Assembly: GCA_002505405.1 (NCBI GenBank) | Contig: DAVD01000040.1 | Span: 1 to 34,442, forward strand | Length of the DNA: 34,442 nucleotides | Direction of reading: 5' to 3' | Source of the DNA: Candidatus Poseidonia alphae | GTDB taxonomy: Archaea > Thermoplasmatota > Poseidoniia > Poseidoniales > Poseidoniaceae | Shown here: in pieces, positions 7,635 through 16,149 of the stretch | How the letters are laid out: each line of letters opens with the position of its first letter | How positions within the stretch are numbered: position 1 is the first letter of the stretch | Position numbers and translations under genes: made by a program | Notes under the pieces: model-generated | The model's database searches: none | Seen by the model: only the letters and a program-made list of their open reading frames with translations | Told to the model about the DNA's origin: nothing

Positions 7635-9635
7635 TCACGCGTCTTCAAAACCAGCAAGGATGGATACAAACAAATCCTGTATCGCTCCTGTTGTTTTTCT
7701 CTCAAGCCGTCTTAGAATCAATTCAGGGGTTGACCTCGCCAAATAATTTCTCCGTGGAGTTCGGTCAACAACCAATTCTAAATCTTCGCCAAGCCCTCGG
7801 GCTTCAATACCGTCGACCCGTAAATCATCGCGGCCTGTGGCCTCTAGAATGGCTGGAGCAAGGTGAGTTACAAGCATCATTGTTGTATCGGGTTGTGAGG
7901 CTGCTGCAAGAAGCATTCCTCCGATGATTCGTGCACCTGCTCCGGGTTCAGTAATGGCTTCGAGTTCGTCAGCAAGAATGAGTTTAGGCATATTATCACT
8001 CACAACAGAGGCAAGTTCAATCAGAGTCTGTTCCAGTGCACCTGCGCTCTGAGTGCCTCCTGCTTTTGCAAGAATGTGAAGTGCATCAACCTTGCCGATT
8101 CTGGCTTTGTCTGCCGGTACTGGCAAGCCCATGTGAGCTAAAATCGAGGCATGTGCGAGGCATTCAAGCAGGGTTGTCTTACCCCCTGAATTGGCTCCTG
8201 TTAGCAGGGCTAAGGTTTGCTTATCGCCCTTCTCGGCAGCCTTGCCAAGTCCGTAAGTGACAGGGTCTGGCGCCACCCCAAGAAGGATGTGACGGCCCTG
8301 TTCAAGCCAAATCCCATGGTCAACAAGTTCCGGCATCACACAGGAATCGTGATGGGCCCATCTCGCGATGGCGAGCCATTGGTCGCACTCAATCATGCGC
8401 TGAACGGCTCGCTCACAGCGCATCTTCATCGGACCGAGCAAACGAGCAAGAGTTACGAGATGTTCTGTTTGCTCAGCCTTGAGCTTGGATTCGAGCGTCC
8501 CGTCGATGCCGTCAATCGTTTGACGGTCAATCTTCGCAGGCCATGTCTTCGTGAAGATCTCATACGGGCATCGCATTCCTGCGGGTTCCAAGAATTCAGC
8601 CAGATGGTCACGTGCTCGCTGCATGGCCTCCTGAATGACATGACCTGTTGCTTCCTTGAGTTTACGTTGAAAGGCTGCTCCATCCGCTAACGCTTCCAAC
8701 AATTCGGCACCTGAGAGGGCCATTTTAGCATCGTTCATCGCTTGCTCAACCTCATTGTTCACTTCTGTTTCAAGCCGCTTGGCCTCCTTCCAGAGATTAT
8801 CTTTGATGCGTTCAACCTCCTCAATTTTTGAACCGTCCCCCAAGGCGTCAAGGGCTTGAGGGAGTTCAACGAGTTCATCCAAACTCTCTGCTAAATCAGA
8901 AAGAGCATGGTTGCTGGCATAATCGCCTTGATTGAATTCATCGATCAACGTGCAAAGCGTATTGAGGGTCTTGCGATTGATGTTGAACCAGTCAATGGTT
9001 CGTTCTGGAACCAGAAGAGAAGGTTCGCTCGGTTGTCCAAGAACGAGCCAACCGTCTGGGGTCTCCATAGGTGCACCTTTTCCGACCCAAGTTACGGTCT
9101 TGAATACGGTATAGTCTTTCCATGTCTCGTTTTCACCGGGCTGAAGAACACGGCAATATTTTTTCAGTTCGTCCATGGGTTCGTGGCTTACAACCACGCG
9201 CTCATAGCGCTCATTGACGTCACGGAGACGGGTTAACGAAGACCATGCTTGCTGTTGTTGAATCAGCCATTCGTTGGAAAGTTTCATGGCTGCTCTAACG
9301 TATTCTTGACGGCGCTCCGGTTGGGCAATAGGAGTGAGGAGGCTCATACGTTCCCGAGATGCAGCACATGCAGCGAAGGATTGGAGATGAGCCATGAGTT
9401 GTTGATGGAGACGAACTGCTTCCTTAGTTGCTAAAAACTGGCCGGCATCGCCAGCAAAACTTCGTGCAAGAGAAAGCGCTCGCTTCACTGAGAGGCCTTC
9501 CACCTCTGCCAATCGGCCTACATCACCGGATTCCAGAGTTGATACTACGGCTTCTTCAGAGCCGAAATGCTCCGTCATTTTCTTAGCCATTCGTTCGCTT
9601 ACACCCGGAAGAGCACTCAAAACCATACGACCCAT
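7635..9635 (-). CDS. MutS2-like ATPase with N-terminal helix-hairpin-helix domain
   Basis: The 666-residue protein ends in a MutS-type ABC ATPase domain. Walker A is GANSGGKTT (about 478-486), the Walker B/signature region is LILADELEAITEPGAGAR (about 546-563), and the LLVTHLA switch follows near 585. The middle is a long helical, charged lever/clamp region. There is no MutS mismatch-recognition domain I and no C-terminal Smr nuclease domain as in bacterial MutS2 (about 780 residues). Instead, residues 4-60 carry two helix-hairpin-helix-like elements (LSALPGVSERMAKKM and LAEVEGLSVKRALSLA), which usually bind DNA backbones. Branched-DNA or recombination-intermediate binding is the likely role from the family; the exact function is inferred. 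ATG at 9635 or the in-frame ATG at 9626 could be the start. Confidence 0.88.
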   Translation of the reverse strand: MGRMVLSALPGVSERMAKKMTEHFGSEEAVVSTLESGDVGRLAEVEGLSVKRALSLARSFAGDAGQFLATKEAVRLHQQLMAHLQSFAACAASRERMSLLTPIAQPERRQEYVRAAMKLSNEWLIQQQQAWSSLTRLRDVNERYERVVVSHEPMDELKKYCRVLQPGENETWKDYTVFKTVTWVGKGAPMETPDGWLVLGQPSEPSLLVPERTIDWFNINRKTLNTLCTLIDEFNQGDYASNHALSDLAESLDELVELPQALDALGDGSKIEEVERIKDNLWKEAKRLETEVNNEVEQAMNDAKMALSGAELLEALADGAAFQRKLKEATGHVIQEAMQRARDHLAEFLEPAGMRCPYEIFTKTWPAKIDRQTIDGIDGTLESKLKAEQTEHLVTLARLLGPMKMRCERAVQRMIECDQWLAIARWAHHDSCVMPELVDHGIWLEQGRHILLGVAPDPVTYGLGKAAEKGDKQTLALLTGANSGGKTTLLECLAHASILAHMGLPVPADKARIGKVDALHILAKAGGTQSAGALEQTLIELASVVSDNMPKLILADELEAITEPGAGARIIGGMLLAAASQPDTTMMLVTHLAPAILEATGRDDLRVDGIEARGLGEDLELVVDRTPRRNYLARSTPELILRRLERKTTGAIQDLFVSILAGFEDA

Positions 9636-9709
9636 CGTTTGTCAAGGGCTTAAGAGGATGACGCAAGGGGATGCGGCTGAACTTCGCTTCTTGGAGTCAA
9701 AGTGAACCT

Positions 9710-11518
9710 TCAACAAACACGCGACCCGTCTTCGCCGTAGCCGTGAATTGGAGCTTGGAACAAATCAGCGCAAGTACGATTGACGATCGGGAGCGTCATG
9801 CTCGCACCAGCCCAATTGACTGAATATCCCCCAAGAGCGGCTGGTGATGGTACGTAATCTTCTCCGGTTTGTGTCATGGTGATGGTGATGGTCTCACCCT
9901 CTTCAATGAAGACATCCATGGGCATGAATTCCATCTTTCCAAGTACGGTACTGAACGCAACGAGAGCGACACCTCCGTCGCGCCCTCCGTCTGCGAATCG
10001 GAAATCCATAACAGCATGGCCAAGTCGCAACCCTGACCCATCGGTCATTTCCAAGAATGCGTGAGCTCCATTGGCCGTGTGGGGGGTGATGGGGATATGG
10101 AAGGTAGGCATTCCTGCAATGTAAACATCCGAGTCAAACGGCCCATACGTGAGCGTGATGGTTTCAGTGCCCGTGACCATTGAAGCGCTGGACGGGCTCA
10201 TATCAGCCGCACCAACTTCGAGATAGAAGGTATCCTCTGCAGGATATGTGGACTCAAATCGCCATCCTCCACGGTTGTCTTGCATTTCAACTCCAAGTTC
10301 AGGGGCTCGCCCTTCTCCTTTGAGGTACCAGTCGAACCAGTACAACATCTCATCCGCCCAGTCCCATCTAAGCGTGTAGGGGTAAGCTTCCAAGCCCTTG
10401 CCGGACGGGAGCGTGCTGTGACCTGTGCTTCGGTCCGGGTAATCGTGCGCCCATTGACCTGCTAGTGTTTTAATTTCGATGCCTGCATCTTCGACAATTT
10501 GATGCGTTGGAAAGGCCATGTGCGGGTCGACGTTCCAATCCTGCATGCCTTGAATAATGTAGACCGAACCGTTGTAATTTTCAACCACACGGTCCAAGAA
10601 AGAGCGTTCGGTCCAGTAGGTATTGCCGGCATAATCTACCATTCCTCCTGAAAGGTAGGCTGCTGGTCCGTTAGCGTATCCTTCGAGGTAACCCTCGCAA
10701 AGATTTTCCGGGTCTTCAGCGTCTCCATCAATTCCAAATGAACCGTAAACACCGTTATGCATGATCATACCTCTTGCTTCCATGCTTCCGTTTCGCCACA
10801 TCAACTCATGAACTCCGATGAGACCGGACATTGGGACGATGGTAGCCAAGTGGGGATTGCCGAAGGTAGCAGCCTGCCAGGGTGTTGACCCGTCATAGGA
10901 TTTACCGATGAGACCGACTTTGCCGTTTGACCATGCTTGCGTCCCTAACCAGGTCACTGCAGCATCAATACCTCGTTGTTCGTCGGTTCCCATGAGGTCC
11001 ATACAATGATTTGATTCTCCCGTCCCGAACACTGAAACTTGGGCGACGCCAAAACCATGCGGAACATAATTTTCAATCAACATCTTTCCGAGGCGGTCAG
11101 CTGGAGTCAAGGCGTCAACATCTCCATCGTCATAATATGGACCGATTTCGGCAATGATTGGAACAAGACAGGATTCGTCCAAACTTTCGCTCTCGTAATC
11201 GCATCCCTCAATCACTGGTAGCCAGAGGCCGAGGTGGACTTGTGCTCCACCGGTGAGTCCCGAACCGCCGTCTGCAGCAGTGATGCTTGGGACTTCAACA
11301 TACACGGATTGTACCGCACCAATTCCATGTGAACCGTTCATGGAAACACGGGAGAAAATATCGCTGTCATCGTAGGAAAGGTTGGTTCTGTCCCAAGGGT
11401 CAGGGTAGACGTCATAGGGGGTTTCTATGCCTCCGTCATCAATTTTTTGCTCTCCGAAACATCCAGCGAGCATGCTCGTGGTAAAGAGCAGCATCACGAG
11501 CCAAGGCTTGACGTCCAT
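9710..11518 (-). CDS. Secreted S15-type (CocE/NonD) alpha/beta hydrolase lipoprotein
   Basis: From ATG 11518 the 602-residue product begins with a lipoprotein signal (VMLLFTTSMLAGC). It then carries the X-Pro dipeptidyl-peptidase/CocE hydrolase fold: nucleophile elbow GKSYDG with Ser207, WNVDPHM with Asp331 and GQWAHDYP with His358 are a plausible triad in the right order. A beta-sandwich domain follows (from about residue 430), as in S15 enzymes. Members cleave X-Pro peptides, acyl or ester bonds; the substrate here is unknown, but an anchored extracellular hydrolase suits peptide scavenging. An in-frame ATG at 11578 overlaps the thioredoxin stop by 11 bases and would add a KKRR-containing N-region, so translational coupling is possible. 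The frame is open to 11881, but those upstream residues do not look like protein. Confidence 0.9.
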   Translation of the reverse strand: MDVKPWLVMLLFTTSMLAGCFGEQKIDDGGIETPYDVYPDPWDRTNLSYDDSDIFSRVSMNGSHGIGAVQSVYVEVPSITAADGGSGLTGGAQVHLGLWLPVIEGCDYESESLDESCLVPIIAEIGPYYDDGDVDALTPADRLGKMLIENYVPHGFGVAQVSVFGTGESNHCMDLMGTDEQRGIDAAVTWLGTQAWSNGKVGLIGKSYDGSTPWQAATFGNPHLATIVPMSGLIGVHELMWRNGSMEARGMIMHNGVYGSFGIDGDAEDPENLCEGYLEGYANGPAAYLSGGMVDYAGNTYWTERSFLDRVVENYNGSVYIIQGMQDWNVDPHMAFPTHQIVEDAGIEIKTLAGQWAHDYPDRSTGHSTLPSGKGLEAYPYTLRWDWADEMLYWFDWYLKGEGRAPELGVEMQDNRGGWRFESTYPAEDTFYLEVGAADMSPSSASMVTGTETITLTYGPFDSDVYIAGMPTFHIPITPHTANGAHAFLEMTDGSGLRLGHAVMDFRFADGGRDGGVALVAFSTVLGKMEFMPMDVFIEEGETITITMTQTGEDYVPSPAALGGYSVNWAGASMTLPIVNRTCADLFQAPIHGYGEDGSRVC

Positions 11519-11567
11519 ATGGTATCCGGTGAGGCGGCGTTTCTTGAACCAATCGGATGCTTGGGCC

Positions 11568-11939
11568 TTAGGATTCATTGGCTTCTTTTTCGGCCATTTC
11601 AGCTCGCACTTCGTCCATGTCGATTTCCTTGATTTTTTCAACGAGATCTTGAAGTGCCTCCTCGGGAAGTGCTCCAGGTTGCATGAATACACCGATTCCC
11701 TCCTTGAAAACGATGGTGGTTGGAATCGAACGAATCCCGAACATCCCTGCAAGTTCTTGTTGGTCTTCAGTGTCAATTTTCCCAAATACAACATCCGGAT
11801 ATTTTTCCGAAACTCGCTCATACACAGGGCCGTAGGCTTTGCATGGGCCACACCATTCGGCCCAAAAGTCAAGGATAACAATGTCGTTGTTTTCTATGGT
11901 TTCTGCGAAAATAGGTTCGGTCAAATCTAGGGTGGCCAT
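11568..11939 (-). CDS. trxA: Thioredoxin
   Basis: The 123-residue cytosolic thioredoxin-fold protein has the active site WCGPC at residues 29-33 within DFWAEWCGPCK. The cis-proline loop is RSIPTTIVF near residue 75. The C-terminal helix is followed by an acidic tail (MDEVRAEMAEKEANES). It would reduce protein disulfides, using a thioredoxin reductase not present in this window. The frame is open to 12050, but ATG at 11939 gives the standard N-terminus. It lies directly upstream of the S15-type hydrolase and probably shares its transcript. Its 5' end faces the amidohydrolase gene across a 95-base divergent gap. Confidence 0.95.
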   Translation of the reverse strand: MATLDLTEPIFAETIENNDIVILDFWAEWCGPCKAYGPVYERVSEKYPDVVFGKIDTEDQQELAGMFGIRSIPTTIVFKEGIGVFMQPGALPEEALQDLVEKIKEIDMDEVRAEMAEKEANES

Positions 11940-12034
11940 AGCGAGGGCTGGGCATTGATGCCTTTTGAACTCATGTCCTGCTCTCAAAGACAACAAGGGA
12001 TTGCTTGATGTGCTGAACCGTTCTCCAAGCATAC

Positions 12035-14593
12035 ATGCGAAACGGCACAATACTCGCCATACTCATGTCAGCCTTGTTCCTGATGTCCACGGTAGGACCT
12101 GCAATCTCGATGCACGAAGATACTGAAATCATGCCCACAGTAGGGCGGGATTCCAGTGATATCCGAATCAGTGAAATCCTCGTATCGGCATCTTCCGAAG
12201 ACTACAACGGTACGGATTGGAACAACGACGGTTACACCGGCTCATCCTCCGACCAATTCATCGAACTTTGGAACAGTGGCTCCGAACCTGTTGATGTCTC
12301 AAACTGGCTTCTTGACGATTCACCAGAGGCAGGATCTGCACCATGTCGCTTGGCTTGGAACACAACCATTGAGGCTGATGGATACATCGTGATTTTCCGA
12401 GACAGTTCCCGAATCGAACTGGATTACTTTGACCCTGACTCAGCCAGCATCTCTGACGCCAATGGAAACCTCATCGACTCGCTTTCATATCCTGCTGAAG
12501 ACTCATGGTGGGATACTTCGTACATGAAAGACCTCTCCGGAACCGTTACCAAAGTTAGCCCACCCACACCAGGATGGGATGGCTCAGCGACTTATGTCGT
12601 TGCTCAAAATATGGTTCGTTGCTACGGGCTTAGCGATAACAGCCATGAGGGTGCATACATCCTCAAGGGAAGGGTCGTTCCTATGACGGGCGAAGCACAT
12701 GTCATCAACGAAGGGCACATCCTTGTTCAAGATGGAATGATTGAGGCTGTGTGGGGAGATACCGCTCCTTCAAACATTCAAATCTCTAACGTCCCTGTGA
12801 TCGAAACTGACGGAACGATTTACCCCGGTTTGATCGACCTCCACAATCACTTGCACTACAATCAAGCCCCACTTTGGGACATGGACACCCACCTTTCACA
12901 AAACAGTCAAAACGAATGGGGTGGTTACAACAACCGCTACGAGTGGAAAAACCACCCTGATTACAGCGAACAAGTAACTAAGCCCAAGATGTTGGTTCAT
13001 TCTGGACCGTATTGGAACATGGAATCGGAGGCCATGAAATACATCGAAATGAAATCGATCGTCGGCGGGACTACCGCTGCCCAAGGCAGCCCAATGAACC
13101 CCAGTGACAGCTACGGGACCATCTTAGCCCGTAACATTGAGGACTACAATTTCCAAAGAGATGAAATCCATACCAAGGTCACTGAACTCACATCGGATTA
13201 CGTTGGAAACCATATCAAGAACGGAAATGCCAGCAAAGAATTGGATGCTTGGTTTGTCCACATCGCTGAAGGCGTTGACGAACGCAGTCGGGCCGAGTTT
13301 GACATCCTCGTACAGAATAATTTGCTGGTTGGTGAACTTGTTCTCATTCACGGCGTAGCGCTTGGACAAAATGAATTCACACAGATGGCCGCTGCAGGCT
13401 CGACCTTGGTTTGGTCGCCTCTATCCAATCTGTTGCTGTACGGAAATACAGCAGATGTCGCAGCAGCAAAGGCAGCAGGAGTACACATCACCCTTGCACC
13501 CGACTGGGCACCCTCGGGCTCAAAGTCGCCGCTTCATGAACTCAAAGTTGCCGATTTGTGGGACGATGAAATGCTTGGAGATCTTTTCACCGATTATGAA
13601 ATGGTCGAGATGGTCACATCTGGAGCCGCACTGGCTACAAATTGGCAGAACGAAGTCGGCACCATTGTCAAAGGAACTGCTGCTGACTTGGTCGTCGTCG
13701 ACAACATCCACACCAACCCCTACCGCAATCTCATCAATGCAGTTGATCCTGACATTCGTCTTTCAATCGTTGGTGGACTGGCTATTTACGGGGATACCGA
13801 CATGATGACTGCGCTCAAAGGGAACGATCACGAACCTGCCGGAGCCTTCGGAAAATCTCTGGACATCACCTACCTCGCAGCACCTGAAGGTGCTCAAACA
13901 TGGGCCAGCATTACTGAAAACCTTACCATGGCCATGCGATTTGACCCCGATGAAATGTCAGCAGCTTTTGGTGATGCATCTGACTTTAACAGCGTCACTT
14001 CCGGAATGACAAACGTTGGACTTGACCCTTGGTACACCTACGGTGATGAACGCTACTTCAACGTCATTAACGGTTCAGAAAACGCCAATGCTCAAATCAG
14101 CATGTCATTGTTGTACGACCGTTATTATGACCGTGGAGAAAATTTACCCGCTGTCACCGACTTCCAAGTGATCGAAGGGCCAACCGTCATACCTTGTGAT
14201 GATGGAACCAATCCACCTTGCAATGACGGAGGAAACGATAATTCCGGAGACAATAACGGAAACACGGATACTACCAACGATTCGACCGACAGTGGAGGAA
14301 CCGATACCAACGGTGATTCCACCGATAATGACGGAACGGACATCCCGAACAATCCTCTCGACGACCAACAATCAAGTGAAGAGGAAACCAGGGACAAAGC
14401 CTTGTTGTTGTTCTTCGGCATTGTCATTGTCTTGCTTGTGGCTTTGTTCTTTGTATCTCGAGGAGGGGAAGACGCCCTAGCCGCAGAGGTCCGCATTGAG
14501 AAAATGTGGGAGGAAGGAAATGAGGAAGTATTGCAAGACGTTGCGTTCGTACCCTCGATGCCTCCGATGGAGCCCCCGAAAGAGGAAGAATGA
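12035..14593 (+). CDS. Exported membrane-anchored amidohydrolase with lamin-tail-like domain
   Basis: The 852-residue protein has these parts in order: a signal peptide (about 1-25); a domain at about 42-150 with RISEILV, DQFIELWNSG, VDVSNWLLDD and ADGYIVIFRD, the pattern of the lamin-tail (LTD) beta sandwich; and an amidohydrolase superfamily TIM barrel at about 195-600. Metal ligands are plausible at LHNHLH (HxH near 269-271), FVHIAEG (near 408), LIHG (near 437) and APDW (near 489). Then come an Asp/Asn/Thr/Gly-rich linker (about 722-770), one transmembrane helix (about 787-808) and a short charged cytosolic tail. It would act outside the cell on a ring amide, amidine or similar; the substrate is unknown. 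The TGA stop abuts the cysS stop with no gap. Confidence 0.88.
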   Translation: MRNGTILAILMSALFLMSTVGPAISMHEDTEIMPTVGRDSSDIRISEILVSASSEDYNGTDWNNDGYTGSSSDQFIELWNSGSEPVDVSNWLLDDSPEAGSAPCRLAWNTTIEADGYIVIFRDSSRIELDYFDPDSASISDANGNLIDSLSYPAEDSWWDTSYMKDLSGTVTKVSPPTPGWDGSATYVVAQNMVRCYGLSDNSHEGAYILKGRVVPMTGEAHVINEGHILVQDGMIEAVWGDTAPSNIQISNVPVIETDGTIYPGLIDLHNHLHYNQAPLWDMDTHLSQNSQNEWGGYNNRYEWKNHPDYSEQVTKPKMLVHSGPYWNMESEAMKYIEMKSIVGGTTAAQGSPMNPSDSYGTILARNIEDYNFQRDEIHTKVTELTSDYVGNHIKNGNASKELDAWFVHIAEGVDERSRAEFDILVQNNLLVGELVLIHGVALGQNEFTQMAAAGSTLVWSPLSNLLLYGNTADVAAAKAAGVHITLAPDWAPSGSKSPLHELKVADLWDDEMLGDLFTDYEMVEMVTSGAALATNWQNEVGTIVKGTAADLVVVDNIHTNPYRNLINAVDPDIRLSIVGGLAIYGDTDMMTALKGNDHEPAGAFGKSLDITYLAAPEGAQTWASITENLTMAMRFDPDEMSAAFGDASDFNSVTSGMTNVGLDPWYTYGDERYFNVINGSENANAQISMSLLYDRYYDRGENLPAVTDFQVIEGPTVIPCDDGTNPPCNDGGNDNSGDNNGNTDTTNDSTDSGGTDTNGDSTDNDGTDIPNNPLDDQQSSEEETRDKALLLFFGIVIVLLVALFFVSRGGEDALAAEVRIEKMWEEGNEEVLQDVAFVPSMPPMEPPKEEE

Positions 14594-16081
14594 TCACGCA
14601 AGGTCCCAAGTAGGGCCTTTCGATGTATCAACAACGACAACGCCGAGCGCATTGAGTTCATCTCGAATTGCATCCGCACGGGGCCAATCTTTGTTGGTTC
14701 TTGCTTCGCTTCGTTGCAACAACAATTCTTCCACCTCATCAGCAATTTCCGCTCGGCGCGGGTCTTCTTCAGGTTCTGCTAATGCCATCTCACGGCTTGG
14801 AAGAATACCAAGGACGGTTCCTGCTGTCTCTTCGAGGAGTTGGACCGCGTAATTTCCAAATGCATTCATGTCGGTTTCATCAAGTCCAAATTGCAACATT
14901 TTCCCGATCTCACGGGCCATGCCGAGAACTTTGGCAACGGCTTCTCTTGAATTGAAATCGTCATCCATCGCACGTGCGAAACCTTCAGCCATTTTTTCGA
15001 GCAGGCCCAAGGTCCTGGCGAGGGGTTGCTCCGAAGTCAAATCGGACTTGGGAAGGCTCACGGGAGATTCATCAGAGCGCGCCTTCAAAGCCGACACATA
15101 CGATTCTAGGACGCGGTTATAGTTGCGCTCTGCATCTTTGAGGAGGGTTTCATTCATATCAATAGGTGAACGGTAATGTGCGTTGATGAGAGCGAATCGG
15201 AGTACCATAGCATCAACATGCTGTAGAATGTCGCGAATCGTCCAAAAATTCCCGAGGGATTTACTCATCTTTTCTCCATCGATGTTCACAAAGCCGTTGT
15301 GCAGCCAATGGTGAACGACCGGTGAGTGACCGGTGTGGCATTCACCTTGGAAAATTTCGGCTTCATGATGAGGGAATCGTAGGTCGTGACCTCCGCCATG
15401 GATGTCGAATTCCTTGTCAAAGTGGTCAAGAGACATCGCCGTACACTCAATGTGCCATCCGGGTCGCCCGGGCCCCCAGGGTGACTCCCATGTGGGTTCG
15501 TTGGGTTTGGCTGCCTTCCATAATGCGAAATCCTTGTGATCACGTTTACCTGAACCGGTCCCACCAACTCGACCACCCGCGCCTGAACGAACGGCGTCAA
15601 TGGATTGACCGGTGAGCATACCGTATTTTTCAGGAGCTGAATCAACGTGAAAGTAGACGCCATCTTCCGTCACATAGGCGTGCTTCTTATCGATGAGGTC
15701 CTCTGTAATTGAGATCATTTTGTCAACATAATCCGTGCATCTCGGGTATGCATCTGCCCTGAGAATGTTGAGTGCGTCCATATCTTCGTAGTATGCCTCA
15801 ATGTTTTGGTCCACCAATGCTTTCCAATCCCCGTCCAATTCATTGGCTCGAGCGATGATCTTGTCATCGATATCGGTGAAGTTCTGGACGTAATCAACAT
15901 CAAAGCCGCTTGCTTCAAGCCAACGGTGAATTAGATCAAAAGCAAGGTAACATCGTGCATGGCCGAGATGACAACGGTCGTAGACCGTCACGCCACAAAC
16001 ATACATCGAAACCTTGCCCGGTTCAAGAGTAGTGAAGTCTACCTTTTCTCGTCGTTTCGTGTCGTGAACGCGAATGGGCAT
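14594..16081 (-). CDS. cysS: Cysteinyl-tRNA synthetase
   Basis: Class I synthetase that charges tRNA-Cys, 495 residues. Motifs: YVCGVTVYDRCHLGHARCY (zinc-ligand Cys plus HIGH form HLGH), the conserved segment FALWKAAKP...GRPGWHIECTAMS with a zinc-binding Cys, DIHGGGHDLRFPHHENE-like (here HHEAEI), and KMSKS in GEKMSKSLGNF. The C-terminal helical domain ends with RADAIRDELNALGV. I chose ATG at 16081 (MPIRVHDT) because CysRS proteins start close to this point; ATGs at 16090 and 16102 are in frame and possible. It is convergent with the amidohydrolase (stops form TGATCA) and divergent from the SDR gene. Confidence 0.96.
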   Translation of the reverse strand: MPIRVHDTKRREKVDFTTLEPGKVSMYVCGVTVYDRCHLGHARCYLAFDLIHRWLEASGFDVDYVQNFTDIDDKIIARANELDGDWKALVDQNIEAYYEDMDALNILRADAYPRCTDYVDKMISITEDLIDKKHAYVTEDGVYFHVDSAPEKYGMLTGQSIDAVRSGAGGRVGGTGSGKRDHKDFALWKAAKPNEPTWESPWGPGRPGWHIECTAMSLDHFDKEFDIHGGGHDLRFPHHEAEIFQGECHTGHSPVVHHWLHNGFVNIDGEKMSKSLGNFWTIRDILQHVDAMVLRFALINAHYRSPIDMNETLLKDAERNYNRVLESYVSALKARSDESPVSLPKSDLTSEQPLARTLGLLEKMAEGFARAMDDDFNSREAVAKVLGMAREIGKMLQFGLDETDMNAFGNYAVQLLEETAGTVLGILPSREMALAEPEEDPRRAEIADEVEELLLQRSEARTNKDWPRADAIRDELNALGVVVVDTSKGPTWDLA

Positions 16082-16131
16082 GGGTCTCATGCGGCGGTGC
16101 ATGCAGCCACACTTGAAGGTTCATACGAGAC

Positions 16132-16148
16132 CTGTCGCTGGGCGACAG
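16132..16148 (+). promoter_or_regulatory. Perfect 7-bp hairpin one base before the SDR start codon
   Basis: CTGTCGC (16132-16138) and GCGACAG (16142-16148) form a GC-rich inverted repeat with a 3-base loop. It ends one base before the ATG at 16150, in the 68-base gap between the divergent cysS and SDR genes. It could be an operator or an RNA hairpin affecting initiation. No TATA box is evident at the normal distance, so the start of transcription is not located. Confidence 0.45.
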
Positions 16149-16149
16149 T

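Noticed and set aside
11519..11881. N-terminal extension of the S15-type hydrolase to a TTG at 11881
   Set aside because: It would cover most of the thioredoxin gene in another frame and precede a perfect lipoprotein signal, which must be at the N-terminus to work.
11427..11930. A 167-codon plus frame antisense to thioredoxin and the S15 hydrolase start
   Set aside because: Fully antisense to a clear thioredoxin; no domain or start signal.
11940..12034. Promoters in the divergent trxA-amidohydrolase gap
   Set aside because: Only a weak TTCAAAAG element lies about 26 bases before trxA on the minus strand; it is too degenerate to list as a promoter.
14125..14745. A 206-codon minus frame over the amidohydrolase stalk and cysS 3' end
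   Set aside because: Low-complexity Ser/Val product that mirrors the Asp/Asn/Thr-rich linker on the other strand; overlaps two real genes.
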